39,190 nt of DNA from the NCBI GenBank assembly GCA_003599505.1, contig QZKO01000051.1, positions 1 through 39,190 on the forward strand, given 5' to 3'. This DNA is from Nitrospiraceae bacterium (GTDB lineage: Bacteria; Nitrospirota; Thermodesulfovibrionia; UBA6902). The notes beneath the pieces are model-generated. The model saw nothing but the letters and a program-made list of their open reading frames with translations, was not told the DNA's origin and ran no database searches. Below, piece after piece: positions 15,329 through 24,330 of this stretch. The stretch's first letter is position 1, and each line of letters begins with the position of its first letter. The translations under genes and the position numbers were made by a program.

Positions 15329-18300
15329 TTATTTCTCTTCCACAACAGGGATTTTTACAGTAAAGACAGTCCCCTTTCCGACCTCGCTGTCTACCTTTAT
15401 GTCCCCGTTGTGTTTTTTTACAATGTCATAGGTGATGCTGAGCCCCAGCCCCGTCCCCTGACCCACGGGCTTTGTCGTATAAAACGGCTCGAATATCCTG
15501 CTGACTTTGTCCCGTGGGATCCCGCTGCCTGTATCGGATATCGTGATATTGATGGAGCCGTCGCCGTTCCAGGTCTTTATTTTTATCTCACCCTGTTTTT
15601 CAAGCGCCTGCGCGGCATTGACAAGGAGGTTCATGAAGACCTGGTTTAACTGCTGCGGGTAGCATTTGGTCTGGGGCAGGGCCCCGTATTCTTTTGTCAG
15701 GGTCGCCTTGTATTTCAGCTCGTTCCAGACGATATTGAGCGTGCTCTCAATGCATTCGTTGATATCGGCATATTTGTATTCGGCTTCATCCACCCTTGAG
15801 AAGCTCTTGAGGTTCTGCACTATCTTCTTGACCCGGTCCGCGCCGTCAAGGGATTCCCTTATCAACTGCGTCAGGTCCGTAAGGATATAGTCAAGCTTGA
15901 GTTTTTTCCGCAGCTCATTCAGTTTTTCCGGGGCCTCCGCCGACTGGAGAGATTCCACAATAGCGCTCTGCGCTTCAATGAATTCCGTAAGCTTGTTCAC
16001 GTATTTCCCGAGGGTCCCGAGGTTGCTCGAGATGAAGCCCATCGGGTTGTTGATCTCATGGGCCACGCCTGCCGCCAATTGTCCTATGGAAGCCATCTTC
16101 TCCCTCTGAAGTATCTGCGCCTGCGTCGCTTTCAGCTCCGCGTACGCCTTTGCGAGCTCTTTGTTTTTCATTTCAAGGACGTGCATCATGTTGTTGAACT
16201 GCTCGGATATCTGGGAGACAGGGTCCGACATCGCGTCCCTGAATACATTGCATTTTTTGCAGTTGCCGTATTTTTGCGCGAAGGCCCCCTGTATCTCGCC
16301 TCCGCAGAAGGTGCCCGCTATCTGCCAGCACCTGACGGCCTCTTTCCCGTAACAGGGACAAGCCGTCTTCGAGCAGTTTTTCACCTCATAGCATTTTTTT
16401 AAATGTGGGTTGGAAAGCCCGATTTCAAAATTTTTCTGGTGGGTCACGTTCTGTATAAGGACGCATATCTGGTCCAGCGCCTTCTGGAGCTTTTCCTTGT
16501 CGCTGTCGATCTTCCTGGTGGTCTCTTCCAGTTTTTCAGTGACAAGCTTCAGCTCCGTGGTGTCATGAAGGGTTATGACCGCCCCTGAATAGCCTATGTC
16601 GCCGGAGGTGAAGGGATATGAGTTAAGCACATACCATTTCCCCGTGGTTTTCTGAAAGAGCTCAACGCCCCCGGCATAAAACGTGCGGCTTTCCATCCCC
16701 TGTTCATTCAGCAGCTCTTCCCAGGCCCTGCCGAGGATCTCCTGGTAAGGCATGTTGATGACTTCCGCCACCCTCCTGTTGATCCTCTGTATGGTCCCGT
16801 CTTCTTTGGTGAGCAATATCATTTCGCCCACGCAGTCCATGGTCTTTTCCCATTCCTTTTTCGCCAGTTCGACTTTCCCGAAAAGAAGAGTCAATTTCTC
16901 ATGTTCTTTTACAAGCATCTGCCGGCTTTGGCACAAGGCCTCTTCAGCTTCCCTTCTCCCGGTTATGTCCTCTCCTGAGCTGAGGGCGCCTGTGATCCTG
17001 CCGTTTTTGTCTTTCAGCATGGTGTTCCGCCACGCTATTATTTTTTCTTCGCCGCTTTTTGTCAGGACAGGGTTTTCGTATTGCTCGCAGTTTTCAAGGG
17101 TACCCGCTGCCACCCGGTTGAAAACGTCCTTTACCTCTGCCCTTGCGCTCTCCGGCAGGAAATTATCGAACCAGCTCATGCCGATAATCTCATGTTCCCC
17201 GTAGCCCAGTATCTCGCAGCCTTTCCTGTTTATCAGGGTGACATTCCCTTTTGTGTTAAGCGCGAGAAGCATTACGCCGGCCACATCGAGGTAGTTTTGC
17301 GCCCGGTCCCTTTCATCCACCAGCCTCTCCTGCGTCTTCACGTATTCCGTATTGTCCTTGGCGATTATGACTATCTCGTCGGCGCTGCCGGAGCCGCTCC
17401 TGATTGTCGAAGCCGAGATGATCACCGGAACGGTCGTTCCGTCTTTTCTTCTGTAGTATGTTGCCGTGCCGGGAAAGCGGCCTTCTTTAAAGAGCATCTG
17501 CACGTTGTTGAAGCATGCCTTGTCGTCCCCGCATATTACGGTAAACGGCCTTCCGGTGAGAGAAGCCGCGCCGTGGCCCAGCAGCCTCTCCACGGACCTG
17601 TTCGCCATCCTGATCTTCAGGTCCCTGTCGACTATGAGCACAATGTCCGGCATTGAATTTATCATCATGTCGAGATAATCGCGCGATACGGTCGTCTCTT
17701 TCAGGTCTTCGACCATCCTGTTGAAAGTCATGCCGAGCTGGCCTATTTCGTCCCTGCTCCGCACCTGCGCCCTGCAGTTCAGGTTGCCGTTGCCGATCTC
17801 CCTTGCCGCTTCTGAAAGCCTGTGGACAGGCCTGGTTATTACGGAAGCAAGGACCACCGCGGCTGCGGCGCCTATAACCAGGACAATGATTATTATTACA
17901 AGAATCAACGTGATAATCCCTTTGACCTTTTCAAGCAGCGGGTTTTCCGTAAACCCGGCGCGCAATACGCCCGCCTGACCTTTTAATATCGGGACCGCGA
18001 CGTCGATAATATCATCTGTTTCAGTGGTAAAATGCGCGACGCTGTACTCATTCACTGTCCCGGCTTTACTGACCTCCAGCAGCGCGGCAGGAAAGCCTTC
18101 CTCTCCGAAAGTATGCGCCGTCACCTTCCCTTCAGCGTTCTTTATGAATATGTATTGAATGTGCCTGTCGTTCTTTTTATGCTCGTTCAGCAGCAGATTC
18201 AGCCTTACCATGTTCTCTGTCAGCAGGTCCGGCACCACGATTTCCGCAAGCTGCCGGCTCTGAAAGATACTGTTTTCCCTGAATTCGGATAACAGGGCGT

Positions 18301-18400
18301 CCGTAAGCGTTGTTTTGACAAGGACCGCCACCGTCGCTCCTAAAAGCGTAATCAGGCCGATGGTAAGCGCAAGGATTTTGGTCCGCAATCTTATTTTCAT
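15329..18400 (-). CDS. Large membrane sensor histidine kinase with three PAS domains and a Cys-rich CW-type module
   Basis: 1023 residues. Membrane helix 1 (about 9-31), a periplasmic Cache-like region (32-155), membrane helix 2 (about 161-188) and HAMP (189-241). Three PAS domains follow at about 245-360, 365-485 and 512-625. A Cys-rich module comes next (residues 670-717), with Cys at 670, 676, 681, 683, 691, 699, 714 and 717. Its pattern KKCYEVKNC, CPCYG, RCWQIAGTFCGG and CKKCNVF is one I recall as a two-CW-type domain, possibly metal or redox sensing. The catalytic part has GVAHEINNPMGF with His781, then an NtrB/Geobacter-type HATPase ending FEPFYTTKPVGQGTGLGLSI. It follows the PhnD-like gene by 7 bp, so that lipoprotein is a candidate ligand-binding partner. 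Confidence 0.9.
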   Translation of the reverse strand: MKIRLRTKILALTIGLITLLGATVAVLVKTTLTDALLSEFRENSIFQSRQLAEIVVPDLLTENMVRLNLLLNEHKKNDRHIQYIFIKNAEGKVTAHTFGEEGFPAALLEVSKAGTVNEYSVAHFTTETDDIIDVAVPILKGQAGVLRAGFTENPLLEKVKGIITLILVIIIIVLVIGAAAAVVLASVITRPVHRLSEAAREIGNGNLNCRAQVRSRDEIGQLGMTFNRMVEDLKETTVSRDYLDMMINSMPDIVLIVDRDLKIRMANRSVERLLGHGAASLTGRPFTVICGDDKACFNNVQMLFKEGRFPGTATYYRRKDGTTVPVIISASTIRSGSGSADEIVIIAKDNTEYVKTQERLVDERDRAQNYLDVAGVMLLALNTKGNVTLINRKGCEILGYGEHEIIGMSWFDNFLPESARAEVKDVFNRVAAGTLENCEQYENPVLTKSGEEKIIAWRNTMLKDKNGRITGALSSGEDITGRREAEEALCQSRQMLVKEHEKLTLLFGKVELAKKEWEKTMDCVGEMILLTKEDGTIQRINRRVAEVINMPYQEILGRAWEELLNEQGMESRTFYAGGVELFQKTTGKWYVLNSYPFTSGDIGYSGAVITLHDTTELKLVTEKLEETTRKIDSDKEKLQKALDQICVLIQNVTHQKNFEIGLSNPHLKKCYEVKNCSKTACPCYGKEAVRCWQIAGTFCGGEIQGAFAQKYGNCKKCNVFRDAMSDPVSQISEQFNNMMHVLEMKNKELAKAYAELKATQAQILQREKMASIGQLAAGVAHEINNPMGFISSNLGTLGKYVNKLTEFIEAQSAIVESLQSAEAPEKLNELRKKLKLDYILTDLTQLIRESLDGADRVKKIVQNLKSFSRVDEAEYKYADINECIESTLNIVWNELKYKATLTKEYGALPQTKCYPQQLNQVFMNLLVNAAQALEKQGEIKIKTWNGDGSINITISDTGSGIPRDKVSRIFEPFYTTKPVGQGTGLGLSITYDIVKKHNGDIKVDSEVGKGTVFTVKIPVVEEK

Positions 18401-18407
18401 AAAATCA

Positions 18408-19334
18408 TTATTTGTTCTGTTTTGCCAGCCACCGCTTCATCTCCCTGATGGAGTCATAAGCGCTGTCATCGATTGAAACGAATTTCTCCAGCATCATGCC
18501 TTTCAGAATCTCCCGGCCTTTTTCATCATTATGCGCGTTCATTACCGCGTTTCTTAAGCCTTCTTTAATTTCAGGGCTGAGGCCCGGACGGGCCACGAAA
18601 GGCGGAATGCCGTAGGGAGGAGACTTTTTGATTATCCTTGTCCCTGAGGTGACCGCGGGGTTTTTAAGGTTATCATATTCCCAGATAAGGCTGTCGACCG
18701 CGGCGCCGTCCACAATTCCTGCCGCAACCGCCCTGATCGACTTGTCGTGGGCGCGGGTGTAAGTGTAGCTTTTGAAAAAGCTTTCGGGTGTTTCACCCAT
18801 CTGCGCCAGCATAAAAGCCGGCGCCAGTTTACCGCTGTTGGACTGGGGGTAAGTAAAGGCAAAGGTCTTGCCGCGCAGCTCCTCAAATCTGCTGACCGGG
18901 CTGTTCTTCGGAACAATGATGTAAGAATGGTATGTGGTCTTTCCGTACGCCACAGGGGCGGCCAAAAGCTCCAGTCCGAACTGGTCATGCCCGTCAACAT
19001 ACGGCCCGCCGCACACAAACGCGGCGTCGACAAAGCCATTTTCCAGGAGGGTGTTGATTTCCGCGTAGTCTTCCCGGTCGACAAATTCAACTTTTCTGTC
19101 AATCTTCCCGCCGATATAATCAAGGAATTTTTTGTAATAAGCAAAGCCCTCCTTCGGAGTAATCATGCCTCCGACCGCTATGCGAAGAGGTTTTTCCCCG
19201 GTTTGCGGGGAGGCCTTTTCAATATCCGCAATTTCAGACAAATCCAGCCTTTTTACGTCTTCGTCTTTACTGCAGCTTACCGTTCCTGAAATAAAAAAAG
19301 TGAAAAAGATTAATAGAAAAATTCTCCTGGTCAT
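18408..19334 (-). CDS. PhnD-like periplasmic binding lipoprotein (phosphate/phosphonate-type family)
   Basis: 308 residues. A lipoprotein signal peptide ends SGTVSC at Cys21. The mature protein is a type 2 periplasmic binding fold of the PhnD/PhnD-like group: RIAVGGMITPKEGFAYYKKFL, VDAAFVCGGPYVDG, YIIVPKNSPV, LRGKTFAFTYPQSNSGKLAP and VDGAAVDSLIWEY. No permease or ATPase gene is nearby; it is followed directly by a sensor kinase, so a sensory role is more likely than transport. The ligand is unknown, since members bind phosphite, phosphonates or unrelated anions. The ATG (19332-19334) has a G-rich site (GGGGG) upstream. It is the first gene of a five-gene signalling operon. Confidence 0.85.
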   Translation of the reverse strand: MTRRIFLLIFFTFFISGTVSCSKDEDVKRLDLSEIADIEKASPQTGEKPLRIAVGGMITPKEGFAYYKKFLDYIGGKIDRKVEFVDREDYAEINTLLENGFVDAAFVCGGPYVDGHDQFGLELLAAPVAYGKTTYHSYIIVPKNSPVSRFEELRGKTFAFTYPQSNSGKLAPAFMLAQMGETPESFFKSYTYTRAHDKSIRAVAAGIVDGAAVDSLIWEYDNLKNPAVTSGTRIIKKSPPYGIPPFVARPGLSPEIKEGLRNAVMNAHNDEKGREILKGMMLEKFVSIDDSAYDSIREMKRWLAKQNK

Positions 19335-19487
19335 AGCATCCCCCGAATACCAAAAATTCGCAGCCCCTCTATGAACGGGCGCTTATGTACGGCATAATTT
19401 GTTCACATATTTTTATCGGAAGAATCAGGACAAACCTTAAGGAAAAAGGTAATACAGAAAAGATCAGGCTAAAATCTGTTTCCTGAC

Positions 19488-19940
19488 TTAATTCTTTGTG
19501 TGGAGCTTTACGATATTGAACCAGTAGTTCGCGAGGTTTTTCATTACCTCCACCAGTCCTTCAAAGGCGACGGGCTTTGTAATGTATGAATTGACGCCGA
19601 GGTTATAGGTGCGGTAGATATCTTCCTCGGCCTCGGACGTCGTCAGTACGACGACGGGTATCTGTCTGAGCTCGGAATTCTCCTTGATTTCACTTATGAC
19701 CTCGCGGCCGTCTTTTTTCGGCATATTTAGGTCAAGCAGGATCAGGCCGGGACGCGGGGCGCTCTCCCTGTCGGAATATTTACCCTGATGATAAAGATAA
19801 TCAAGCAGCTCTTCCCCGTCCTTTACGAACCGTATGGGGTTGAGCAGCTTGGCCTCTCTCAGGGCCTCCTCCGCCATTAACCGGTCGTCTTCATCATCGT
19901 CGGCCATCAGGATTGTTATCGAGTGATAATCTTCATTCAT
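19488..19940 (-). CDS. Rcp1-like single-domain response regulator
   Basis: 150 residues, a receiver only. ITILMADDDEDDRLMAEEAL, the extended loop KDGEELLDYLYHQGKYSD, D70 in LILLDLNMPKKDG, VVLTTSEAEEDI and SYITKPVAFEGL are features of the Rcp1 group, which usually receive phosphate from phytochrome-type kinases. No output domain is present. It lies 20 bp after the receiver-GGDEF-EAL gene and in the same direction as the kinase at 22023-23426, whose catalytic part is of the phytochrome type, so that kinase is the best candidate partner. Confidence 0.9.
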   Translation of the reverse strand: MNEDYHSITILMADDDEDDRLMAEEALREAKLLNPIRFVKDGEELLDYLYHQGKYSDRESAPRPGLILLDLNMPKKDGREVISEIKENSELRQIPVVVLTTSEAEEDIYRTYNLGVNSYITKPVAFEGLVEVMKNLANYWFNIVKLHTKN

Positions 19941-19960
19941 AAAGCCTCCCTTAATCCGTA

Positions 19961-21751
19961 TTACGCCCTCGGCGCCATGTCCCGGATCCTGTTCAGGATT
20001 GAAAATACAATGCCGCTTCCCTTTTTTTCGCGCGATAATAATTTCAGGACTTCCTCAAACGGCAGCGGACGGCTGAAGAGGAAACCCTGTATCTCGTCAC
20101 ATGCCTGCTCGCGCAGAAAGGCAAGTTGATGCTTTGTTTCAACGCCTTCCGCCACAACCTTTAATTTCAGGCTGTGGGCCATGGAAATGATGGCCTTTGA
20201 GATGGCCGCGTCATCAGGGCTGGTATTGATTTCTTTTACAAAGGAGCGGTCTATCTTTATCGCGTGGATCGGGAAACGCTTCAGATAACTCAGGGACGAA
20301 TACCCGGTGCCGAAATCATCAATAATAAGCCGCAGGCCCAGCCTGGAAAGTTCATATAATGTGGTAAATACCATGTCCGTGTTGTGCATGATGGTGCTCT
20401 CTGTTATTTCCAGGAATAAGTCCCCGGGTTTGATGCCTGTGTCCTCCAGTACCCTGTTTACCGTTTTCGCGAAGTTTTTCTGCTGGAACTGCTGCCCCGA
20501 TATATTGACCGACACGGCGATATCCGGAAAACCGGCGGCATGCCACTCTTTACACTGCTTGCAGGCCGTATGCAATATCCAGTCGCTGAGGGGGAGGATT
20601 AAACCCGTCTCTTCCGCTATAGGGATAAATTCTCCGGGCGGCACAATCCTGCCGTCCGCCTGCTGCCATCTCGTCAGCGCTTCCAGTCCGACTATTTCCC
20701 CTGTCCTTATGTCCACCTGCGGCTGGTAATGGAGGACAAATTCGTTGCGCTCCAGCGCCTTGCGCAGATTGTTCTCGAGTGTAAGCCTTTCAAGCGCCGA
20801 GGCGTTCATGGACTGCCGGTAATACTGGTAGTTATTTTTCCCCTCGGACTTCGCATGATACATCGCGGCGTCGGCGTTTTTCAGGAGGCTGCTCACGTCT
20901 TTTCCGTCGTGAGGGTATATCGCTATCCCTATGCTCGCGCTGATAAATAATTCATAAGTGTCCAGTGTAAATTGAAGTGAGAGGGCGTTGAATATCCGCT
21001 GGGCGACCTTTGCCGCGTCTTCGAGATGGTGGATTTCAGACAGTATGATCGTAAATTCATCACCGCCGAGGCGGGCGACCGTATCGACTGAATCGTCGGT
21101 GCTCTGCCGTGACAGGGAGTCGCCTTTCCGCATGCAGAGGTTTATGCGCTCCGCCACCTTTTTCAGGAGCTTGTCCCCCATATGGTGCCCGAAGGTGTCG
21201 TTTACGCGCTTGAAATTATCAAGGTCGAGAAACAGCACCGCCACCAGCCTGTTATACCGTTCGGCAAGCGCGATCGCCTGTTTGAGACGGTCATTGAACA
21301 GGAACCTGTTCGGGAGACCGGTCAGGATATCATAATACGCCATCCTGTAAATGTCTTCCTCGGAGCGTTTCCGTTCAATGGCGTACCTGATGGAGCGGTC
21401 CAGGAGCGGCGCGTTGATCTGCCCCTTTACCAGGTAATCGGACGAGCCTGCCTTCATGGCCTGCACGTCAACTTCCTTGTCTCCCTGCCCGGTCAGCATT
21501 ATGATAGGCGCCCTGCACCCGTTGTTAATGGCCTCCCGCAGCAGCTCCAGCCCGGTGCGCTCCCCGAGACGATAATCGACAAGATATACATCATGACTCT
21601 TCTGATCTATCAATTCGAGGCCCTTGTCGTAGGTCATAGCCCGCTGCAATTCATAACGGGTCCCCTCGATTTCAGAAAGCAGGTCGCGGGTCATGATATA
21701 ATCGTCATCGTCGTCATCGATGAGCAATATTTTTACTGTTTTATTAGCCAT
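19961..21751 (-). CDS. Receiver-GGDEF-EAL response regulator (c-di-GMP cyclase/phosphodiesterase)
   Basis: 596 residues. Receiver (about 5-125, acceptor D59), then GGDEF (about 135-310) with an intact RLGGDEF at 227-233, and EAL (about 325-575) with [37 protein letters not shown] and EGVET. All main catalytic residues of both enzymes appear present, so either activity is possible. An RKGD sequence (208-211), like the inhibitory I-site, is separated from GGDEF by a longer loop ([13 protein letters not shown]) than usual, so product inhibition may be changed. The start ATG (21749-21751) opens [17 protein letters not shown]. It forms a unit with the Rcp1-like gene downstream. Confidence 0.95.
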   Translation of the reverse strand: MANKTVKILLIDDDDDDYIMTRDLLSEIEGTRYELQRAMTYDKGLELIDQKSHDVYLVDYRLGERTGLELLREAINNGCRAPIIMLTGQGDKEVDVQAMKAGSSDYLVKGQINAPLLDRSIRYAIERKRSEEDIYRMAYYDILTGLPNRFLFNDRLKQAIALAERYNRLVAVLFLDLDNFKRVNDTFGHHMGDKLLKKVAERINLCMRKGDSLSRQSTDDSVDTVARLGGDEFTIILSEIHHLEDAAKVAQRIFNALSLQFTLDTYELFISASIGIAIYPHDGKDVSSLLKNADAAMYHAKSEGKNNYQYYRQSMNASALERLTLENNLRKALERNEFVLHYQPQVDIRTGEIVGLEALTRWQQADGRIVPPGEFIPIAEETGLILPLSDWILHTACKQCKEWHAAGFPDIAVSVNISGQQFQQKNFAKTVNRVLEDTGIKPGDLFLEITESTIMHNTDMVFTTLYELSRLGLRLIIDDFGTGYSSLSYLKRFPIHAIKIDRSFVKEINTSPDDAAISKAIISMAHSLKLKVVAEGVETKHQLAFLREQACDEIQGFLFSRPLPFEEVLKLLSREKKGSGIVFSILNRIRDMAPRA

Positions 21752-21960
21752 CCGCCTTCAGCCTTCCATCTCACCAATGCTTCCTGTCGCTTCGCCCAAT
21801 CACCCGCCCGCAGACAGACTTATTTATCAGGAAATAAATCAATTATTTTAATGTGTTAGTTGCTGCCATATGCATGATGCGCATATTTTTGTCTTTATGT
21901 AGTGTCAGCAATTGTGATTTTACTTACACCTGTTTATCGGCACATGCAGCTAATTTCTTA

Positions 21961-22021
21961 AGGGTTCAGGGGTTCGAGGGTTCGAGTATTTCCCCTTGAA
22001 CCCTGGACCCCTTGAACCCTT
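21961..22021. repeat. GGGTTCGA-type 8-bp-unit palindrome
   Basis: Left units GGGTTCAG, GGGTTCGA, GGGTTCGA; right units CCTTGAAC, CCTGGACC, CCTTGAAC. The element ends one base before the stop codon of the sensor kinase gene (22023-22025). It lies in the 271-bp gap upstream of the receiver-GGDEF-EAL gene. The rest of that gap is AT-rich and holds only a weak inverted repeat, ATATGC/GCATAT, at 21868-21886. Confidence 0.85.
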
Positions 22022-22022
22022 T

Positions 22023-23426
22023 TCAGCATGCCTGCCTGACCGGCAGCGTTACAATAAACTTCGCTCCTTCGCCGGGCATGCCCATTGCGCTTATGGTCCC
22101 CCCGTGTCTTTCGACTATCTTCCTGCAGATCGAAAGACCGATGCCGGTGCCTTCATACTCCTGCCGTCCGTGCAGCCTCTGAAATACGCCGAATATGCGT
22201 TCCGCGTATTTATTATCAAACCCTATGCCGTTGTCCTCCACAGTAATCTGACAGCTTTCTCCATCAGGACGGAGAAGGGGGGGGTCATTTTCATTGTTAT
22301 GCACAAAGGTCCCCGAAATTTTGATCTCGGGAGGACTGTCTGTTTTATGGAATTTGAGGGCATTGCTTATAAGGTTCTGGAACAACTGCCGCATCTGAAG
22401 CGGGTCCGCGTCCAGTGTGGGCAGGTCGCTTACTTCGACATGTCCGCCTGTCTGCTCAATGCGCACCTCGAGATCGGCAAGCACTTCTTTTGTTACGCGC
22501 GACAGGTCGACAGGGACAAACGGCTGCGCCTTTGTCGTGACACGGGAAAACGACAGGAGGCCGTTAATGAGCTCCTGCATCCTTTTCGCGGAATTCATCA
22601 TCCTCTCAAGGTAATCAAGGCCTTTCTCATCAAGTACATGGGCGTAGCCGGTCCTGAAGCGTCCACCGAAGGCCGTCACTTTCCTTAGCGGCTCCTGCAG
22701 GTCATGTGAAGCGATAGAGACAAATTCCTGGAGCTCCCTGTTGCTTATCCGCAGTTTTTCCGCGTTCAGGATCAACTCCGTTTCCACCCGCTTGCGTTCG
22801 ATAATATTCCGGTCCAGCCTGAATATGGTTATTGAAATCACAACGAAAAAACAGAGCATCATCAGCGAGGGGAGGATGGAAAAATAAAGGACGGCCTTAT
22901 TAAGTTTATTATGCCGTTCAGTGATGTCATAAGAAATTTCAAAGGCGCCGGTAAAAGCGCCTTCCTTCATCAACGGCACATAGGTTTCAACCACGTCAGC
23001 CTTTATCGTCCCGCCTTCAAAGGTCCCCGTGTCTCTTTTTATGAATTTTGAATAGGTCTTTCCCCCGGCCACTATTTTATGGAAATAAGCGTTCGAATTT
23101 ATTTCTCCGGTGTCACTTGAGTCGGCGGAGTAGATAATCTCACCTTCCTTTGAGAAAAGCCTCAGGCCGGTAAATCCGAAATCGTTTTTCGCCATGCCGG
23201 CGTGATGGGCAAAATGGTCCGACAGGGCGTCTTTCGTCAGATCGCTTACATCTGAAAGAAGCATGGACTGCAAATGGCCGGCCGCGCGCTGCGCTTCCTC
23301 TTCCGTGTTCTGGACCAACAACCTGTTAAAAGACACATGGACGAACTGATAGTCGATCACCGGCACAAGAAGGGTTATCGCCAGGGTAATAAGAAACATC
23401 GTTTTTAAAATATTATCTCTTGGCAT
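22023..23426 (-). CDS. Membrane sensor histidine kinase, phytochrome-type catalytic part without chromophore domain
   Basis: 467 residues from the ATG at 23424-23426 (MPRDN), which has GGAAGG and GGAG upstream; an in-frame start 22 codons earlier is less likely. Membrane helix 1 (about 9-25), a periplasmic sensor of about 150 residues containing YFHKIVAGGKTYSKF and ETYVPL, which resembles a small Cache domain, membrane helix 2 (about 180-202), a coil, then HisKA with H241 (ELQEFVSIASHDLQEPLRK) and HATPase_c (NLISNALKFHK, VEDNGIGFD, GTGIGLSICRKI). The SHDLQEPLR type is common in phytochrome-like kinases that use Rcp1-type regulators, and such a gene lies nearby. The ligand is unknown. Confidence 0.88.
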   Translation of the reverse strand: MPRDNILKTMFLITLAITLLVPVIDYQFVHVSFNRLLVQNTEEEAQRAAGHLQSMLLSDVSDLTKDALSDHFAHHAGMAKNDFGFTGLRLFSKEGEIIYSADSSDTGEINSNAYFHKIVAGGKTYSKFIKRDTGTFEGGTIKADVVETYVPLMKEGAFTGAFEISYDITERHNKLNKAVLYFSILPSLMMLCFFVVISITIFRLDRNIIERKRVETELILNAEKLRISNRELQEFVSIASHDLQEPLRKVTAFGGRFRTGYAHVLDEKGLDYLERMMNSAKRMQELINGLLSFSRVTTKAQPFVPVDLSRVTKEVLADLEVRIEQTGGHVEVSDLPTLDADPLQMRQLFQNLISNALKFHKTDSPPEIKISGTFVHNNENDPPLLRPDGESCQITVEDNGIGFDNKYAERIFGVFQRLHGRQEYEGTGIGLSICRKIVERHGGTISAMGMPGEGAKFIVTLPVRQAC

Positions 23427-23465
23427 AACTCCGGTCCCTTCCGTGAAAATGTTTTTTATTGCCGT

Positions 23466-23490
23466 GTTATCAATCCGACAGTTTGATAAC
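23466..23490. promoter_or_regulatory. Inverted repeat GTTATCAA-N9-TTGATAAC, possible operator
   Basis: A perfect 8-bp inverted repeat with a 9-bp spacer, centred about 50 bp upstream of the sensor kinase start codon. The size fits a dimeric regulator site or a small hairpin in the kinase leader. There is no other evidence of function. Confidence 0.4.
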
Positions 23491-23621
23491 AATCAGCCAT
23501 TGCAGCTTTTTTATCGGTAATTGCGGTTGATTTCTTAATTCTCTTAACTCATCAACTTTATAGCGGCTCATCGTGAAAGAGTGTGGGTGACATCTTATAA
23601 ATTAGGATATGCTTAATGATG

Positions 23622-23664
23622 TCCCCCCTTTTAGTAAAGGGGGGCAGGGGGGGATAGGGGAATC
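23622..23664. repeat. CCCCCCTTTT / AAAGGGGGG palindromic element
   Basis: TCCCCCCTTTTAGTAAAGG followed by GGGGCAG, GGGGGGATAG and GGGAATC units. The first part folds into a tight hairpin. It resembles dispersed elements I recall from many uncultured bacterial genomes. Confidence 0.75.
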
Positions 23665-23758
23665 ATTCACCCCACATAACTGAGGAGTACTTGCCTGATG
23701 AGATTTCAATTGTAGATATGATGCATAATCTGTAAAATATCTGCAGGAGAATAAAGGC

Positions 23759-23992
23759 ATGAAGACTCTTGAAGAAATAAAAACCATTTTGAAAGAGAAC
23801 AAAGAAGAAGTCCTGCAAAAATACAAAGCCCGGATTAAGGGTGTCTTCGGTTCGTATGCAAATCTCATAGACCTTGTCGGCCTTTCTTTGTTCCTTGAGG
23901 AAAAACTCAATTGCCGTGTTGACGTTGTCCCTGAAGATACCATAAGAAAAGAGATTAAACCGGCGATTCTTCGTGAGGCTGCCTACTTATGA
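23759..23992 (+). CDS. MNT-family nucleotidyltransferase lacking its catalytic motif
   Basis: 77 residues, ATG with AGGAG at good spacing. The N-terminus (MKTLEEIKTILKENKEEVLQ) and C-terminus (NCRVDVVPEDTIRKEIKPAI, then LREAAYL) match minimal nucleotidyltransferases of about 97-100 residues. After GVFGSYA, however, the sequence jumps directly to NLIDLVGLSLFLEEKL. The usual segment with the two catalytic Asp residues (pattern GSYARG..SDIDILVEF) is missing, a clean in-frame loss of roughly 20-25 residues. It cannot be an active nucleotidyltransferase. It may still bind partners, or may be in decay. Its stop overlaps the next start (ATGA), so it may be kept for translational coupling. Confidence 0.75.
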   Translation: MKTLEEIKTILKENKEEVLQKYKARIKGVFGSYANLIDLVGLSLFLEEKLNCRVDVVPEDTIRKEIKPAILREAAYL

Positions 23993-24330
23993 GAGATTAC
24001 ATAGAGCCGCCGTTTAATAAATCTTTGATAAACATAATACTAAAGCGGTTAGTAGAAAATCTTGATGTCGTTAAAATAATCCTCTTTGGTTCCTATGTAT
24101 CCGGCAAACCGACCAAAGACAGCGATCTTGATCTTCTCATAGTTGTTAATACAAAGGAAAAAGGTATTAAACGTTATGCTATGGTCAGCGAGCTTTTAGA
24201 GCCGAGAAAAATACCTATGGATATCATAGTAAAAACACCCGAAGAGATAAAAAAGAGAACTAAAATGTTCGATCCTTTTATAAGGGACATTTTTGAAACC
24301 GGAAAAGTCCTCTATGAAAAAGTTTCCTGA
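23989..24330 (+). CDS. MNT-type nucleotidyltransferase (antitoxin partner of HEPN)
   Basis: 113 residues, ATG overlapping the previous stop by 4 bp. The catalytic motif ILFGSYVSGKPTKDSDLDLL is complete, with the GS pair and both Asp residues, and PMDIIVKTPEEI supplies the third acidic position. MNT proteins of this kind are paired with HEPN toxins; several transfer AMP residues to the HEPN partner and so inactivate it. The gene overlaps the HEPN gene by 17 bp. It is more distant from the truncated upstream MNT than expected for a recent duplicate, as the C-terminal halves do not match. Confidence 0.9.
   Translation: MRDYIEPPFNKSLINIILKRLVENLDVVKIILFGSYVSGKPTKDSDLDLLIVVNTKEKGIKRYAMVSELLEPRKIPMDIIVKTPEEIKKRTKMFDPFIRDIFETGKVLYEKVS

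Larger units (their letters stand above)
23427..23758. other. 332-bp intergenic region between divergent kinase and MNT genes
   Basis: No convincing gene is present on either strand. It holds an inverted repeat at 23466-23490, the C/G-rich palindromic element at 23622-23664 and the leader of the MNT/HEPN operon, with AGGAG before 23759. Promoters for both directions should lie here, but only weak sigma70-like hexamers (for example TAAAAT near 23734) are visible, so none is assigned. Confidence 0.6.

Noticed and set aside
19335-19487. Possible c-di-GMP riboswitch in the leader of the PhnD-like gene
   Set aside because: The conserved core bases of the GEMM-type aptamers were not found; only a 5-bp hairpin (19348-19364) is visible.
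23602-23943. Minus-strand frame opposite the truncated MNT gene
   Set aside because: It runs through the C/G-rich repeat and is a shadow of the MNT gene.
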